A DNA stretch of 60,504 bases from an uncultured Eubacteriales bacterium (lineage in GTDB: Bacteria > Bacillota > Clostridia > Oscillospirales > Acutalibacteraceae), in the NCBI GenBank assembly GCA_934511365.1, contig CAKSWC010000012.1, positions 1 to 60,504 of the forward strand, read 5' to 3'. Under the pieces are notes generated by a model. The model did not search any database. It saw only the letters and a list, made by a program, of their open reading frames with translations, and was not told the origin of the DNA. This document shows positions 17,741 to 25,960 of the stretch, one piece after another. A program made the position numbers and the translations under genes. The first letter of the stretch is position 1. Each line of letters starts with the position of its first letter.

Positions 17741-17799
17741 TTTTAAGCAAAATTTAAGTTTTCCTTTTAGGTAACTTTTAGCGAAAGAAATTATATTAT
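17741..17799 (+). promoter_or_regulatory. Direct-repeat operator and promoter of htrA
   Basis: Four related hexamers (TTTAAG at 17742 and 17753, TTTTAG at 17765 and 17776) are spaced 11, 12 and 11 bp, ending just upstream of a TATATT/TATTAT -10-like element at 17792-17799. The -35 position has no sigma-A hexamer. Helically phased direct repeats overlapping the -35 region are typical of activation by PhoB/OmpR-type regulators. Confidence 0.5.
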
Positions 17800-17891
17800 G
17801 TTCAACAAAGCGATACCGGTGAAGCAAAAAGCCGAAAGCCGGTGTCTGCCGATATAAGCTTCAGCTTAGCAAAGAAAGGGGCAAAAAAACT

Positions 17892-19553
17892 ATGTCAGAT
17901 GACTTTGAAAACAAAAATAGTGAATATGATGTTTACTCCCAAAACGCATCCGATTCCGCAAAGCAGGAAACGGAAGGCGAAAAGGCCGCTTTTGATGAAC
18001 CGGAAAAAAGCGATGATCAGCCCGCTCAGCCGCAGGGCAGCCTGAACGATTTTTACACAAAACCGCAGGAAAACCGCAGCGAAACTCCCTACACTCCATA
18101 CGGTTACAACGCACGGCAGCCGCAGCAGAATCCGCAGTCTCAGCCGGGCAGCAATCCGTATTCGGCTCAGAATCCGCAGAACGGCTTCGGCTCGGCTTCA
18201 GGTGCTCCGCAGTATACTCGGCAGCCTCAGCAGCCGCAGTACAGACCTTACGGCTACGCGCCGGGTAACGCTCCGGCTCCCGGAAGCCCGAAAAAGGGCG
18301 GCGGAAAAAAGGTTGTCGGCCTTGTTGTTGCCTTTGTTGTTGTTATTGCCGTTGCCGCAATCATTGCGTCATTCATTGGAGCAAAGGGTGGACGCTCTCA
18401 GTTTTCAACAACAACCTCTCCGGCCGGTTCGTCCTCCGTTCAGCCGAGCGAAAGCACCTCGTCTCCCGTTGAATATTCAACCAATGCCTCGGCCGAGGTG
18501 AAGCAGCTTTCCGCCGTTGAGGTTGCGGAAAAGGCGAGAAAGAGCGTTGTCGGCGTAATGACCTATTCGGGCGGAAAGCTTTCCGGAGAAGGCTCCGGCG
18601 TTGCAATGGCACACGATAAGAGCAAAAAGTATACCTATATCCTCACCTGCGCCCATGTTATCAGCGATAAAAACATTACCTATAGAATCCAGACGCTTGA
18701 AAACAAGACCTATGAGGCCTCGCTTGTTGCCTATGACACAAGGACGGATATCGGCGTTCTCAAGGTTGAGGCCACAGACATTCCCCTTGCGGAGCTTGGC
18801 AATTCATCCGTTCTCAAGGTTGGTGAAACCGTTTATGCAATCGGAAATCCCGGCGGTTCTGAGTATTTCGGCTCAATGACGGACGGAATCATTTCCGCAA
18901 TCGACCGCTCGGTTTCCTCAACCTATACGATGACCTGCATTCAGCACAACGCGGCAATCAACCCCGGAAACTCCGGTGGTGCGCTCGTCAATTCCGCCGG
19001 TCAGGTTATCGGCATCAACTCTTCAAAAATTGCAGCAACGGACTATGAGGGAATGGGCTTTGCCGTTCCGATTGCAACGGCAAAATCGGTTGCGGAAAGC
19101 CTCATTGAATATGGCTATGTTCCCAACAGACCGAAGCTCGGAATCGAATATGCCTCCGTCAGCTCCTATCAGCTTTACAGCATGGTTGTTGCAATCAAAG
19201 GACTTCCGGCCGGCTCGCTCGTCATTGCCGGAATTTCAACCGACAGCTCGCTCGTTAACACAAAGGCTCAGGTCGGCGACCTCATCATTGGCGTCAACGG
19301 TAAAAAGATGGACGATTCAAGCGTTCTTCTTGACCTTATAAATACCGGCGCGGTCGGCGATACAATCACCCTCAACCTCTGCCGTATTGAAAGCAGAACC
19401 TATAAAACAACCGAGTTTGACGTTACCCTCACCCTTGTTGAGGACAAGGGCAACACCACCGAGGCAACCACAGAACCCAACACTGACGGCGGCTATTACC
19501 GCGGCGGTTCAAGCAACTTTGAGGACTTCTTTAAGCAGTATTTCGGTTATTAA
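17892..19553 (+). CDS. HtrA/DegP-type membrane-anchored serine protease
   Basis: A 553-residue envelope quality-control protease. A long cytoplasmic, Gln/Pro/Asn-rich N-terminal region (about 1-133) is followed by one membrane helix (about 138-160), a Ser/Thr-rich linker and a trypsin-like domain. The catalytic triad is visible: His in LTCAHVIS, Asp in TRTDIGVL and Ser in NPGNSGGALV. A PDZ domain (about 415-510) and an acidic Thr-rich tail follow. Firmicutes HtrA proteins have the same topology; the disordered cytoplasmic extension is unusually long here. The start ATG has AAAGGGGC upstream. The stop codon overlaps that of the convergent TauE-like gene, with no terminator between. Confidence 0.92.
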   Translation: MSDDFENKNSEYDVYSQNASDSAKQETEGEKAAFDEPEKSDDQPAQPQGSLNDFYTKPQENRSETPYTPYGYNARQPQQNPQSQPGSNPYSAQNPQNGFGSASGAPQYTRQPQQPQYRPYGYAPGNAPAPGSPKKGGGKKVVGLVVAFVVVIAVAAIIASFIGAKGGRSQFSTTTSPAGSSSVQPSESTSSPVEYSTNASAEVKQLSAVEVAEKARKSVVGVMTYSGGKLSGEGSGVAMAHDKSKKYTYILTCAHVISDKNITYRIQTLENKTYEASLVAYDTRTDIGVLKVEATDIPLAELGNSSVLKVGETVYAIGNPGGSEYFGSMTDGIISAIDRSVSSTYTMTCIQHNAAINPGNSGGALVNSAGQVIGINSSKIAATDYEGMGFAVPIATAKSVAESLIEYGYVPNRPKLGIEYASVSSYQLYSMVVAIKGLPAGSLVIAGISTDSSLVNTKAQVGDLIIGVNGKKMDDSSVLLDLINTGAVGDTITLNLCRIESRTYKTTEFDVTLTLVEDKGNTTEATTEPNTDGGYYRGGSSNFEDFFKQYFGY

Positions 19554-19939
19554 TGGTTGGTGTTTCCGGACTTTGAAAAGCGCTTAAAAAGCGGAAAAAG
19601 AAGCTGTTTTAACGCAATCAGAATGAGCAGCGCACCGAACATTCTCTTGAGAAGAACGGGCGAAAGGAAACTCAAAATGAGATATCCCGCACCCGCGCCG
19701 AAAAGGCCGGGTATCACAAGCGGGAGGACGTACTGCTTTTTAACAAGGCGCTTTTTAAGATAAAAAATAATTGAATACACCGCGCAGGGAATGAAAAAAA
19801 CAAGGTTCACTCCCTGCGCTGTTTTTTGTTCAACGGAAAGGAAAACCGTCATCAAAATTATGAGCACCGTTCCGCTTCCAAAGCCCATTGAACCAATGAC
19901 GCCGGAAAAAAATGAACCCAAAATGGTGAGTATCTCCAT
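19550..19939 (-). CDS. TauE/SafE permease, C-terminal half-gene
   Basis: A 129-residue membrane protein of about four helices matching one half of the TauE/SafE (sulfite exporter-like) family. It opens with the family's internal-repeat motif in GSFFSGVIGSMGFGSGTVLI and continues to LLKRMFGALLILIALKQLLF. Full-length members have about 250 residues and two such repeats. Here the second half is a separate gene whose ATG begins right after the TAA of the first half (zero gap), so the two halves are presumably made together and assemble. Its stop overlaps the htrA stop. Substrate unknown; small organosulfur or sulfite-type anions are typical guesses for the family. Confidence 0.8.
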   Translation of the reverse strand: MEILTILGSFFSGVIGSMGFGSGTVLIILMTVFLSVEQKTAQGVNLVFFIPCAVYSIIFYLKKRLVKKQYVLPLVIPGLFGAGAGYLILSFLSPVLLKRMFGALLILIALKQLLFPLFKRFSKSGNTNH

Positions 19940-20287
19940 TTATCCCACCGCCAATCTAAAACCTGCCCAAAGCATGAAAAACGAAAAAACGGTTTGCAAA
20001 AACGAGTTCTTGAGCTTTGAAAGCAGGAGCGTTCCAAAAATTGCGCCCAAAAAGCCGGGAAGAAGAAACGGCGCGGCGTCATAAAGTGAAAAATAGCCGC
20101 GCAGATAGTAAATGACCGCGCTCAAAACGGTCAGCGGAAGAATAACGCAAATTGCTGTTGCCTGCGCCTGCTTTTGAGAAAGCCCGAGCGACTTCAAAAA
20201 CGGAACGGCAATCATTCCGCCTCCGGCACCGAAAAGGGCGTTGACCGTTCCGATGAGAAAGCCGAAGAAATATTTTTTGATTTTCAT
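19940..20287 (-). CDS. TauE/SafE permease, N-terminal half-gene
   Basis: A 115-residue membrane protein with three or four helices and the first TauE/SafE repeat motif, GTVNALFGAGGGMIAVPFL, followed by LPLTVLSAVIYYLRG. I place the start at the ATG at 20287, which has GGTGA five bases upstream; another ATG two codons earlier (20293) and one at 20326 are possible. The gene runs straight into the second half (TAA then ATG), so the pair looks like a split version of a single 250-residue permease, in the manner of half-size family members described elsewhere. It is divergent from murD. Confidence 0.8.
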   Translation of the reverse strand: MKIKKYFFGFLIGTVNALFGAGGGMIAVPFLKSLGLSQKQAQATAICVILPLTVLSAVIYYLRGYFSLYDAAPFLLPGFLGAIFGTLLLSKLKNSFLQTVFSFFMLWAGFRLAVG

Positions 20288-20374
20288 TTTCATCACCGGA
20301 AATAGTCTTTCCGAAAAGGAGGGCAAAAATCCCGGCGCGTTCGGAACTAAAATCCGCTATCTGCCAATATTTTG

Positions 20375-20403
20375 TTGCAACGGATGGCAGAGAGTGGTAT
20401 AAT
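20375..20403 (+). promoter_or_regulatory. Sigma-A promoter of murD-uppP
   Basis: TTGCAA and a perfect TATAAT separated by 17 bp, with TGG just before the -10 element, 37 bp upstream of murD. Confidence 0.75.
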
Positions 20404-20439
20404 GTCCTGAATAATAAAATATTATCGGAGTGACAGATT

Positions 20440-21783
20440 ATGAAAGAACAGCATTTTTTTGTTGTCGGCGCGGGCCGCAGCGGTCTTGCGGCGGCGAAGA
20501 TGCTCCTTGAGCTTAAAAAAGACGTTACCGTTTTTGACTCGAAGGCGGATTTTGATACCGCCGCATTCTGCGCAAAATGCGGCGAAAAGGTTCCCTTCAT
20601 TCTCGGCGAAGCAAAGGAAAGCGAGCTGAAAGGCTTTGATGTCTGCGTTGTCAGCCCCGGAGTTTCGCTTGAAACGGGGATTATGAAGGCCGTTCTTGCG
20701 GCGAAAGTTCCTGTCTGGAGCGAGATTGAGCTTGCTTACCGCTATGATAAAGGCCAGGTTGTTGCAATCACCGGAACCAACGGAAAAACAACAACAACAA
20801 CTCTCGTCTATGAAATTGTGAAAGAATGGAACAAAAACACCCTGCTTGTCGGCAACATTGAAATTCCGTATACCGGCCTTGCGCTCTCCTCGGTTGATGG
20901 CGGAGTGACCGTTGCGGAAATCAGCTCTTTCCAGCTTGAAACAATGCGCACCGTGAAGCCGCGCGTTTCTGCCGTTTTGAACATTACCCCCGACCACCTT
21001 GACCGCCACAAAACAATGGAAAATTATTCTGCGCTCAAGCTGTCGGTTGCAAAAAACCAGGACAAGAGCGATTACTGCGTTCTCAATTTTGAGGACGATT
21101 ACCTCAGAAATCACGCAAAAGAGCTTAGGTGCAATGTTGTTTTCTTCAGCAGCAAGCGCGTTCTTGAAAGCGGCGTATACCTTGAAAACGGCGAATTCGT
21201 TCTGAACTTCGGCGGAAAAAGGGAGGTTATCTGCCGGACGGACGAGGTGAAGCTTGTCGGAATGCATAACTTTGAAAACATCATGGCCGCTGTCGCAATG
21301 ACTCACTTCCTCGGCGTGCCGACCGAAATTATCCGCAGCGTTACAAAGGCGTTCACCGCCGTTGAGCACCGCATTGAGTTCGTCCGTGAAAAGGACGGCG
21401 TGAAGTATTACAACGACTCAAAGGGTACCAACACGGACGCCGCAATCAAGGCGATTGACGCAATGCCCGGAAAAACCGTTCTCATCGGCGGCGGATATGA
21501 CAAAAAGAGCGATTACACCGACTGGGTCAGCCGCTTCCCGGGAAAGGTTCGGCTCCTTGTTCTCCTTGGCCAAACGAGGGAGAACATTGCTTCTGCCTGT
21601 GAAAAAATTGGCTTTAAAGACTATGTCTTTGCCGAAAATATGCAGGAAGCCGTGAAAATCTGCGCCGAAAACGCAAAGAGCGGAGATTGCGTTCTTCTTT
21701 CCCCGGCCTGCGCTTCCTGGGGAATGTTCAAGTGCTATCAGGAGCGCGGAAACATTTTTAAAGAGCTTGTTAAAGCTCTTTGA
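20440..21783 (+). CDS. murD: UDP-N-acetylmuramoylalanine--D-glutamate ligase
   Basis: This ligase adds D-glutamate to UDP-MurNAc-L-Ala in cytoplasmic peptidoglycan precursor synthesis, with ATP. The 447-residue protein has the three Mur-ligase domains: an N-terminal Rossmann domain (FVVGAGRSGLAAA), the central ATPase with the P-loop GTNGKTTTTTL and the NITPDHLDRH segment, and the C-terminal domain with the conserved YNDSKGTNTDAA and LLSPACASWGMF motifs. The start ATG has CGGAG upstream. It lies alone rather than in the usual dcw cluster and is followed at once by uppP, another gene of the lipid-linked peptidoglycan cycle. Confidence 0.97.
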   Translation: MKEQHFFVVGAGRSGLAAAKMLLELKKDVTVFDSKADFDTAAFCAKCGEKVPFILGEAKESELKGFDVCVVSPGVSLETGIMKAVLAAKVPVWSEIELAYRYDKGQVVAITGTNGKTTTTTLVYEIVKEWNKNTLLVGNIEIPYTGLALSSVDGGVTVAEISSFQLETMRTVKPRVSAVLNITPDHLDRHKTMENYSALKLSVAKNQDKSDYCVLNFEDDYLRNHAKELRCNVVFFSSKRVLESGVYLENGEFVLNFGGKREVICRTDEVKLVGMHNFENIMAAVAMTHFLGVPTEIIRSVTKAFTAVEHRIEFVREKDGVKYYNDSKGTNTDAAIKAIDAMPGKTVLIGGGYDKKSDYTDWVSRFPGKVRLLVLLGQTRENIASACEKIGFKDYVFAENMQEAVKICAENAKSGDCVLLSPACASWGMFKCYQERGNIFKELVKAL

Positions 21784-21797
21784 CAGGAGGAACCGGA

Positions 21798-22631
21798 TTG
21801 AAAATTCTTGAATTTTTAAAGGTTATTTTTCTCGGAATTGTTGAGGGTGTGACCGAATGGCTGCCGATAAGCAGCACGGGACATATGCTCCTTGTTGATG
21901 AATTTTTGCAGCTTGACGCAAGCGACAGCTTCAAGGAGATGTTCTTTGTTGTCATTCAGCTTGGAGCGATACTTGCCGTTGTTCTTTTGTTTTGGAAAAA
22001 GATGTGGCCGTTCAGGCTTGGCGAAAACAAAAAGACAATAGTTGTTCGGAAAAAGGTTTTTTCAGTCTGGTTCAAGGTTGTTGTTGCGTGCATACCCGGC
22101 GCAATAGTCACGCTGCTTTTTGACAAATTCATTGAAGCGCATCTTCACACGCCGTTTGTCATTGCGCTTGCGCTGATAGTATACGGCGTCCTGTTCATCG
22201 TTATTGAGCGCCTAAACAAAACGCGCACGCCGAAAATAAGGAAACTTTCTGAAATTGATTATAAAACGGCGCTTCTCATCGGTCTCTTTCAGGTTCTTTC
22301 AATCATTCCGGGAACATCGCGCTCCGGCGCAACAATCATTGGAGCTTTGATTATCGGCGTTTCAAGAACAGCCGCGGCGGAGTTCACGTTTTTCCTTGCC
22401 GTTCCGGTCATGTTCGGCTTGAGCTTCATCAAGCTCATAAAATTCGGACTCGCTTTCACCGGGACGGAAATTGCAATTTTGCTTGTTGGCTCGGTAACGG
22501 CGTTTTTGGTTTCCCTGTTTGTGATAAAGTTCCTTATGAGCTATATCAAGAAGCATGACTTCAGGGTTTTCGGCTGGTATCGCATTGCGCTTGGAATTAT
22601 TGTTCTGATTTATTTTGCTTTTGCAGGATGA
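21798..22631 (+). CDS. uppP: Undecaprenyl-diphosphatase (BacA type)
   Basis: A 277-residue integral membrane phosphatase that converts undecaprenyl diphosphate to undecaprenyl phosphate, recycling the carrier for cell-wall precursors; overexpression gives bacitracin resistance in other species. The first motif is EGVTEWLPISSTGHM and the second PGTSRSGATIIG, containing the catalytic Glu/Ser/Arg residues of the family; about eight hydrophobic segments follow the known fold. I start it at the TTG at 21798, which has AGGAGG seven bases upstream. It lies 14 bp past the murD stop, with its ribosome binding site in the gap, so the two form an operon ended by a terminator. Confidence 0.95.
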   Translation: MKILEFLKVIFLGIVEGVTEWLPISSTGHMLLVDEFLQLDASDSFKEMFFVVIQLGAILAVVLLFWKKMWPFRLGENKKTIVVRKKVFSVWFKVVVACIPGAIVTLLFDKFIEAHLHTPFVIALALIVYGVLFIVIERLNKTRTPKIRKLSEIDYKTALLIGLFQVLSIIPGTSRSGATIIGALIIGVSRTAAAEFTFFLAVPVMFGLSFIKLIKFGLAFTGTEIAILLVGSVTAFLVSLFVIKFLMSYIKKHDFRVFGWYRIALGIIVLIYFAFAG

Positions 22632-22654
22632 CCTTGGCAACAGCTTATTAACTG

Positions 22655-22706
22655 AAAAGCACAAACCCCTGCAAGGCGGAAACTGCCCGGGTTTGTGCTT
22701 TTTTTG
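22655..22706 (+). terminator. Terminator of murD-uppP
   Basis: A 14-bp perfect stem (22655-22668 / 22689-22702) around a 20-base loop, continuing into a run of T. Confidence 0.8.
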
Positions 22707-22740
22707 CGTTGTCTTTTATTTGAAAGTTTTTATTTTCTTT

Positions 22741-23104
22741 TCACGTTTTCTTGCTCCGCAGGGTTACTTTTGTCGATTGTCACAAAAGTAACCAAAAAGA
22801 CGCTTCTCTTACGGCGCACTTGGAGACCGAAAATCCGATTTGCGGGGGAAAATCGGACTTTCGGCTCCGGCACGCCTACTTCATCACTTCTGCAAAAACC
22901 CCTTTTTAATCGGACAAATCCGCTTCCTGCAGTCTACAAGCTATGTGCTTTTCCCAATGCTTAATGCAGGCGTTAGGTTGTGCCTTGTTCCTGCTCACGG
23001 ATTTTTTGCAAAAACGGTCAAGCTCAGCCTTTCTCAAAGCTTAATGAAAAGATGTCAAAGGAAACCCAACCTCTTGCACCGCATAAAAAATACCGCAAAA
23101 TCTA
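22741..23104. repeat. Structured intergenic repeat element
   Basis: Non-coding stretch containing a perfect 12-bp inverted repeat (GGTTACTTTTGT at 22762-22773 with its complement at 22782-22793). A second hairpin follows, of 14 of 15 pairs (22827-22841 / 22850-22864). At its right end is a block at 23062-23104, from AACCCAACC to ACCGCAAAATC, that recurs with about 80 percent match at 43440-43479. Both copies run into heptamer arrays. No convincing gene is present; the small open frames across it look incidental. It resembles a dispersed repeat module, possibly mobile. Confidence 0.5.
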
Positions 23105-23133
23105 ACATCCAACATCCAACATCTAACATCTAG
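23101..23133. repeat. Heptanucleotide tandem array (TCTAACA type)
   Basis: Five imperfect heptamers of the type TCTAACA/TCCAACA, the reverse-complement orientation of the 431-477 array. Confidence 0.75.
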
Positions 23134-23165
23134 CTTGGGTCTCCCGTTTTTCTTTATCAGGGCAT

Positions 23166-23197
23166 AAAAAACCGGCTGCTGCATTTCTGCAACAGCC
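23166..23197 (-). terminator. Terminator of the 6S-like RNA
   Basis: On the minus strand a 10-bp stem (23188-23197 with 23174-23183, one G-U), a 4-base loop and a run of U (plus strand A from 23166). Confidence 0.8.
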
Positions 23198-23380
23198 GCA
23201 AACCCGCCGAGCCGGAACTGCTTATATAACCTGCAAAGAGCAGGATGGCGATAGCCGGGCAGGTTCACGCTCCCTTCGTCCGGAAAAACCGGGAGGTCTG
23301 CAATCCGCTGCCCGAGCGTCTCTCCGTTTAATAACGTGTTGGGTTATAACAACAGAACGATCGCGAACGGCAGGCATTTT
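23198..23380 (-). ncRNA. ssrS: Probable 6S RNA
   Basis: 6S RNA mimics an open promoter and sequesters sigma-A RNA polymerase in stationary phase. About 180 bases on the minus strand fold as a closed rod. The ends pair (CCTGCCG at plus 23368-23374 with CGGCGGG at plus 23203-23209) and an internal stem CGGGCAG/CTGCCCG flanks a terminal arm with CTCCC/GGGAG. A small CCTGC/GCAGG hairpin lies on the 3-prime side next to a large central asymmetric region (TTATAACCCAACACGTTATTAAACGG on the 5-prime side, described here only in part). It ends at a strong terminator. Size, topology and the 3-prime-side hairpin fit Firmicutes 6S RNA. It begins about 25 bases after the DUF1292 gene, so it may be processed from that transcript or have a promoter within it. 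Confidence 0.6.
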
Positions 23381-23403
23381 ATTATTTTGTTTGAGCCGGG
23401 GAA

Positions 23404-23718
23404 TTATTCATCCTCGCTTTCCTCATTTTCATATTTTTCAATGAGACGATCCTCAAAAATATTGCCGATGGTTTCAAACTCATCATCGTCCTCAATCTGA
23501 ACAAGGTAGCTTTCGCCGTCCTCTTCAAGAACCTTGAGAATCAAAACGTCGCCGTCATCCTCAAGAATTTCCGTCTCATCGTCATAGACGGGGAGAAGGG
23601 CAACATAGCGCGAGCCGTCGTCGGTCTCAATGCGGTCAAGTTCTTCAAAAATATGCTCTTTACCGTCGTCATCAACAACGGTAACTATGTCCATATCCAT
23701 GTTTATATCGTCACTCAT
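23404..23718 (-). CDS. DUF1292 acidic protein (YrzB-like)
   Basis: A 104-residue, very acidic cytoplasmic protein with the DUF1292 pattern: DIVTVVDDDGKEHIFEELDRIE, YVALLPVYDDE and VLILKVLEEDGESYLVQIEDDDEFETI. Function is not established. In many Firmicutes it follows alaS and the ruvX-like gene, but neither is nearby here. The ATG at 23718 has a strong CGGAGGAAAA ribosome binding site. Its only apparent downstream neighbour on the same strand is the probable 6S RNA. Confidence 0.85.
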   Translation of the reverse strand: MSDDINMDMDIVTVVDDDGKEHIFEELDRIETDDGSRYVALLPVYDDETEILEDDGDVLILKVLEEDGESYLVQIEDDDEFETIGNIFEDRLIEKYENEESEDE

Positions 23719-23977
23719 AAGGTTTTCCTCCGATACGGGCGAACCCGTTTGATAGGTATATTTTACCCTTAATTGCGCCTGTTGTCAATAAGTATCCGGT
23801 GATTAGAGCGGAAGTTTTGCCTTTTGCTCTTTGGGCTTTGGCGCATACTTTGCCGAATAACGGCGAAAAAAACCGCGAAGCCTTTAAAGTTTTTTTCCGG
23901 CGTTCATATTGAATGAAATCCTTGAATAAAGATGTACAAAGTAGTTGCCGCAGGAGCGGCGAAAAGGAGATGTCAAT

Positions 23978-25513
23978 ATGAACCTTGAATTAAAAAAAGA
24001 AGAGCTGAACGCTCTGAAATGCGTTTCCCTTGCTCCGGCGGAGCAAAGCATTGACCTTGAGCTGAATCTTCCCGATTACTGCTCAGACATTCGGCGTATT
24101 CTCAAATGTATGTGCTTTCCCTGTGTCAATTCCGTGCGCAGAGAAAGCGGCAGTGTGACCGCCTCCGGTGAGATTGTAATTCGCCTTGTCTATGTCAATT
24201 CGGACGAAAAGCTCGATTGCTTTGAGCATAAGACCGAGCTTTCAAAAACCGCCGAGCTTAAAGAGGCTCCGGAAAACGCCGTCCTTTCCTGCGAGTGTGA
24301 AACGGAGTATATCAACTGCCGCGCGGCAAGCCGCCGGAGAATTTCGCTCGATGGCAGCGTTTCGGTTCTTTTCAAGGCGCGCTGCTTTGAAAAAACCGAG
24401 CTGATAACCGGAATTGAATCTCCGGGCGCCCAAACGCTCCGGGAGGAGGAAACCGCGGTCTGCATAACGGCCGACGGCGAAAAATGCTTTGATATGTCCG
24501 AAACGGCGTCACTTCCGCAGGACGCCGAGCCGATTGGAAAAATTATCCGCAGCCGCAGCTATGGGGTGATTGAGTCCGCAAAGGCGGTGAGCGGAAAGCT
24601 GCTCATTAAGGGCGATTTTGTGACCGAGGTTTTGTATCTTTCCGATTCTTCCGGAATGAAGCTTGAGCTGTTTTGCCATTCGATGCCGATAAGCCAGATT
24701 ATTGAAATTCCGAATCTCACGGAGGATGACGACTGTTCGGTGAAGCTCAGTGTAAGAGCGCTGAGCCTCCAGCCGCGCGCGGATTCAACGGGCAGCAACC
24801 GCCTTCTTGAAATTGCCGCAAAGGTCTGCGCCCTTGTTACGGGTACCACCCAAAAGAGCATTGAGCCGGTGACGGACTGCTATTCAACCTCCTGCGCAAT
24901 CAAGGCGGACTATGCGTTTGTTGATGTCCGCAAGAAAGCCTATACGTTTGATTTTGATGATACTTATAAAAAAACGGCCGAGCTTTCCGGCCGGAGCACA
25001 AAAACTGTTCTTGACGCCCAGTGTCTAAAAAGCTCGTGCAGTGTTGTTCCAAACGGCAAAAAGCTTGAATGCCGCGTGAATATCCTTGCCGGTGTAATTT
25101 TTGAGGACGCCGATTCAACAATTCAATACGCGGAAAAGGACTGTGAGCTGACGATTGACGCAAACTTGCACAAAAAGCTTTCAAAAACAATCTGTGAGCC
25201 GTATGTTACGGTTGAAAAGGTTGAAGCCGCTCCCCTCGGCGGAGAAAAGGTTCAGTTTTCGTTCAGACTCAGAGCAAAGTTCAATGTTTATTCCGCAGAA
25301 CAAAAGCGCGTCTGCGTGGCCGCCTGCGAGGATGAAAACGCCGCTTTGCCCGAGCATTCCGCGCTGATAATCTGTTATCCGAAAAAGGGAGAAAAAATTT
25401 GGAATATTGCAAAAAAATACGGCTCAACCTGCAAAGCGATTGCGGACGAAAACGACCTTTCCGGCGATGAGATTGAGGAAGAAAAAATGATAATGATACC
25501 CTGCGGCTGCTGA
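23978..25513 (+). CDS. SipL-like SPOCS/LysM protein
   Basis: A 511-residue protein with three DUF3794 (SPOCS) repeats (roughly 40-130, 180-270 and 330-410) and a C-terminal LysM domain (ALIICYPKKGEKIWNIAKKYGSTCKAIADEN, quoted in part; about 460-505). It resembles SipL of Clostridioides difficile, the protein that binds SpoIVA and helps assemble the spore coat around the forespore. There is no signal peptide, consistent with action in the mother cell. The start ATG has AAAAGGAGATG upstream; the frame is open 11 codons earlier from a TTG lacking one. An upstream TTCATATT at 23903-23910 resembles a sigma-E -35 element, though the -10 match is weak. Confidence 0.85.
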   Translation: MNLELKKEELNALKCVSLAPAEQSIDLELNLPDYCSDIRRILKCMCFPCVNSVRRESGSVTASGEIVIRLVYVNSDEKLDCFEHKTELSKTAELKEAPENAVLSCECETEYINCRAASRRRISLDGSVSVLFKARCFEKTELITGIESPGAQTLREEETAVCITADGEKCFDMSETASLPQDAEPIGKIIRSRSYGVIESAKAVSGKLLIKGDFVTEVLYLSDSSGMKLELFCHSMPISQIIEIPNLTEDDDCSVKLSVRALSLQPRADSTGSNRLLEIAAKVCALVTGTTQKSIEPVTDCYSTSCAIKADYAFVDVRKKAYTFDFDDTYKKTAELSGRSTKTVLDAQCLKSSCSVVPNGKKLECRVNILAGVIFEDADSTIQYAEKDCELTIDANLHKKLSKTICEPYVTVEKVEAAPLGGEKVQFSFRLRAKFNVYSAEQKRVCVAACEDENAALPEHSALIICYPKKGEKIWNIAKKYGSTCKAIADENDLSGDEIEEEKMIMIPCGC

Positions 25514-25540
25514 AGTTTATAAAGACCGAAACACTCAGTG

Positions 25541-25567
25541 CGGGTCGGACCTGTGCCGGCCCGTTAG
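25541..25567 (+). terminator. Hairpin after the SipL-like gene
   Basis: An 8-bp GC-rich stem (25541-25548 / 25556-25563) with a short, interrupted T stretch after it, about 28 bp past the stop codon. Confidence 0.6.
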
Positions 25568-25657
25568 TTTTGCAAAGAATTCAAAAAAAGAAGCCTTTTT
25601 GCGGGAATACCGGTTCAGAGCCGCCCGTTCTGCTTCCTTTTTTTCAGCCGCTTGGAT

Positions 25658-25960
25658 TCAAAGAACAATTACACCCGTCCGGACAAAACGAAACCACAAA
25701 AACAAAAGCACGGCAGCCTGAAAAAGAAAAATCAAAGGCAGGCCAATCATGAACCTCTTGTGGAGCGTTTTGTGTCTGATGAGCTTCATTGTGAGATATT
25801 CAAAAAGGCTTCCGCCGAGGAGGGCGGAAACAAAAAGCGCCTTTTCGCTTATCCGTCTGCGGCCGCGCATTGCTCTGCGCTTGTCTGAAACGGTGAGAAA
25901 AACGCTCAAAAGGGAAACGGCGGCAAAATACGCAATAATGACCTTTTCCTTGGTGCTCAT
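25658..25960 (-). CDS. DUF1294 small membrane protein
   Basis: A 100-residue membrane protein with the DUF1294 signature: VSDKRRAMRGRRRISEKALF, then LGGSLFEYLTMKLIRHKTLHKRF, quoted in pieces, with three hydrophobic segments. Function unknown. I choose the ATG at 25960, which overlaps the TAA of the upstream zinc-ribbon gene by one base (TAATG) and has GGGTGA upstream; a start five codons earlier is also possible. Coupled to the upstream gene. No neighbour suggests a role. Confidence 0.75.
   Translation of the reverse strand: MSTKEKVIIAYFAAVSLLSVFLTVSDKRRAMRGRRRISEKALFVSALLGGSLFEYLTMKLIRHKTLHKRFMIGLPLIFLFQAAVLLFLWFRFVRTGVIVL

Noticed and set aside
20422..21369. Long minus-strand open frame (315 codons) opposite murD
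   Set aside because: Antisense shadow of murD; low-complexity Asn/His/Val-rich translation and no sensible start.
22695..22964. Plus-strand 89-codon open frame in the 22.7-23.1 kb gap
   Set aside because: It spans the palindromic repeat element, has no ribosome binding site or domain, and probably is a by-product of the repeat.
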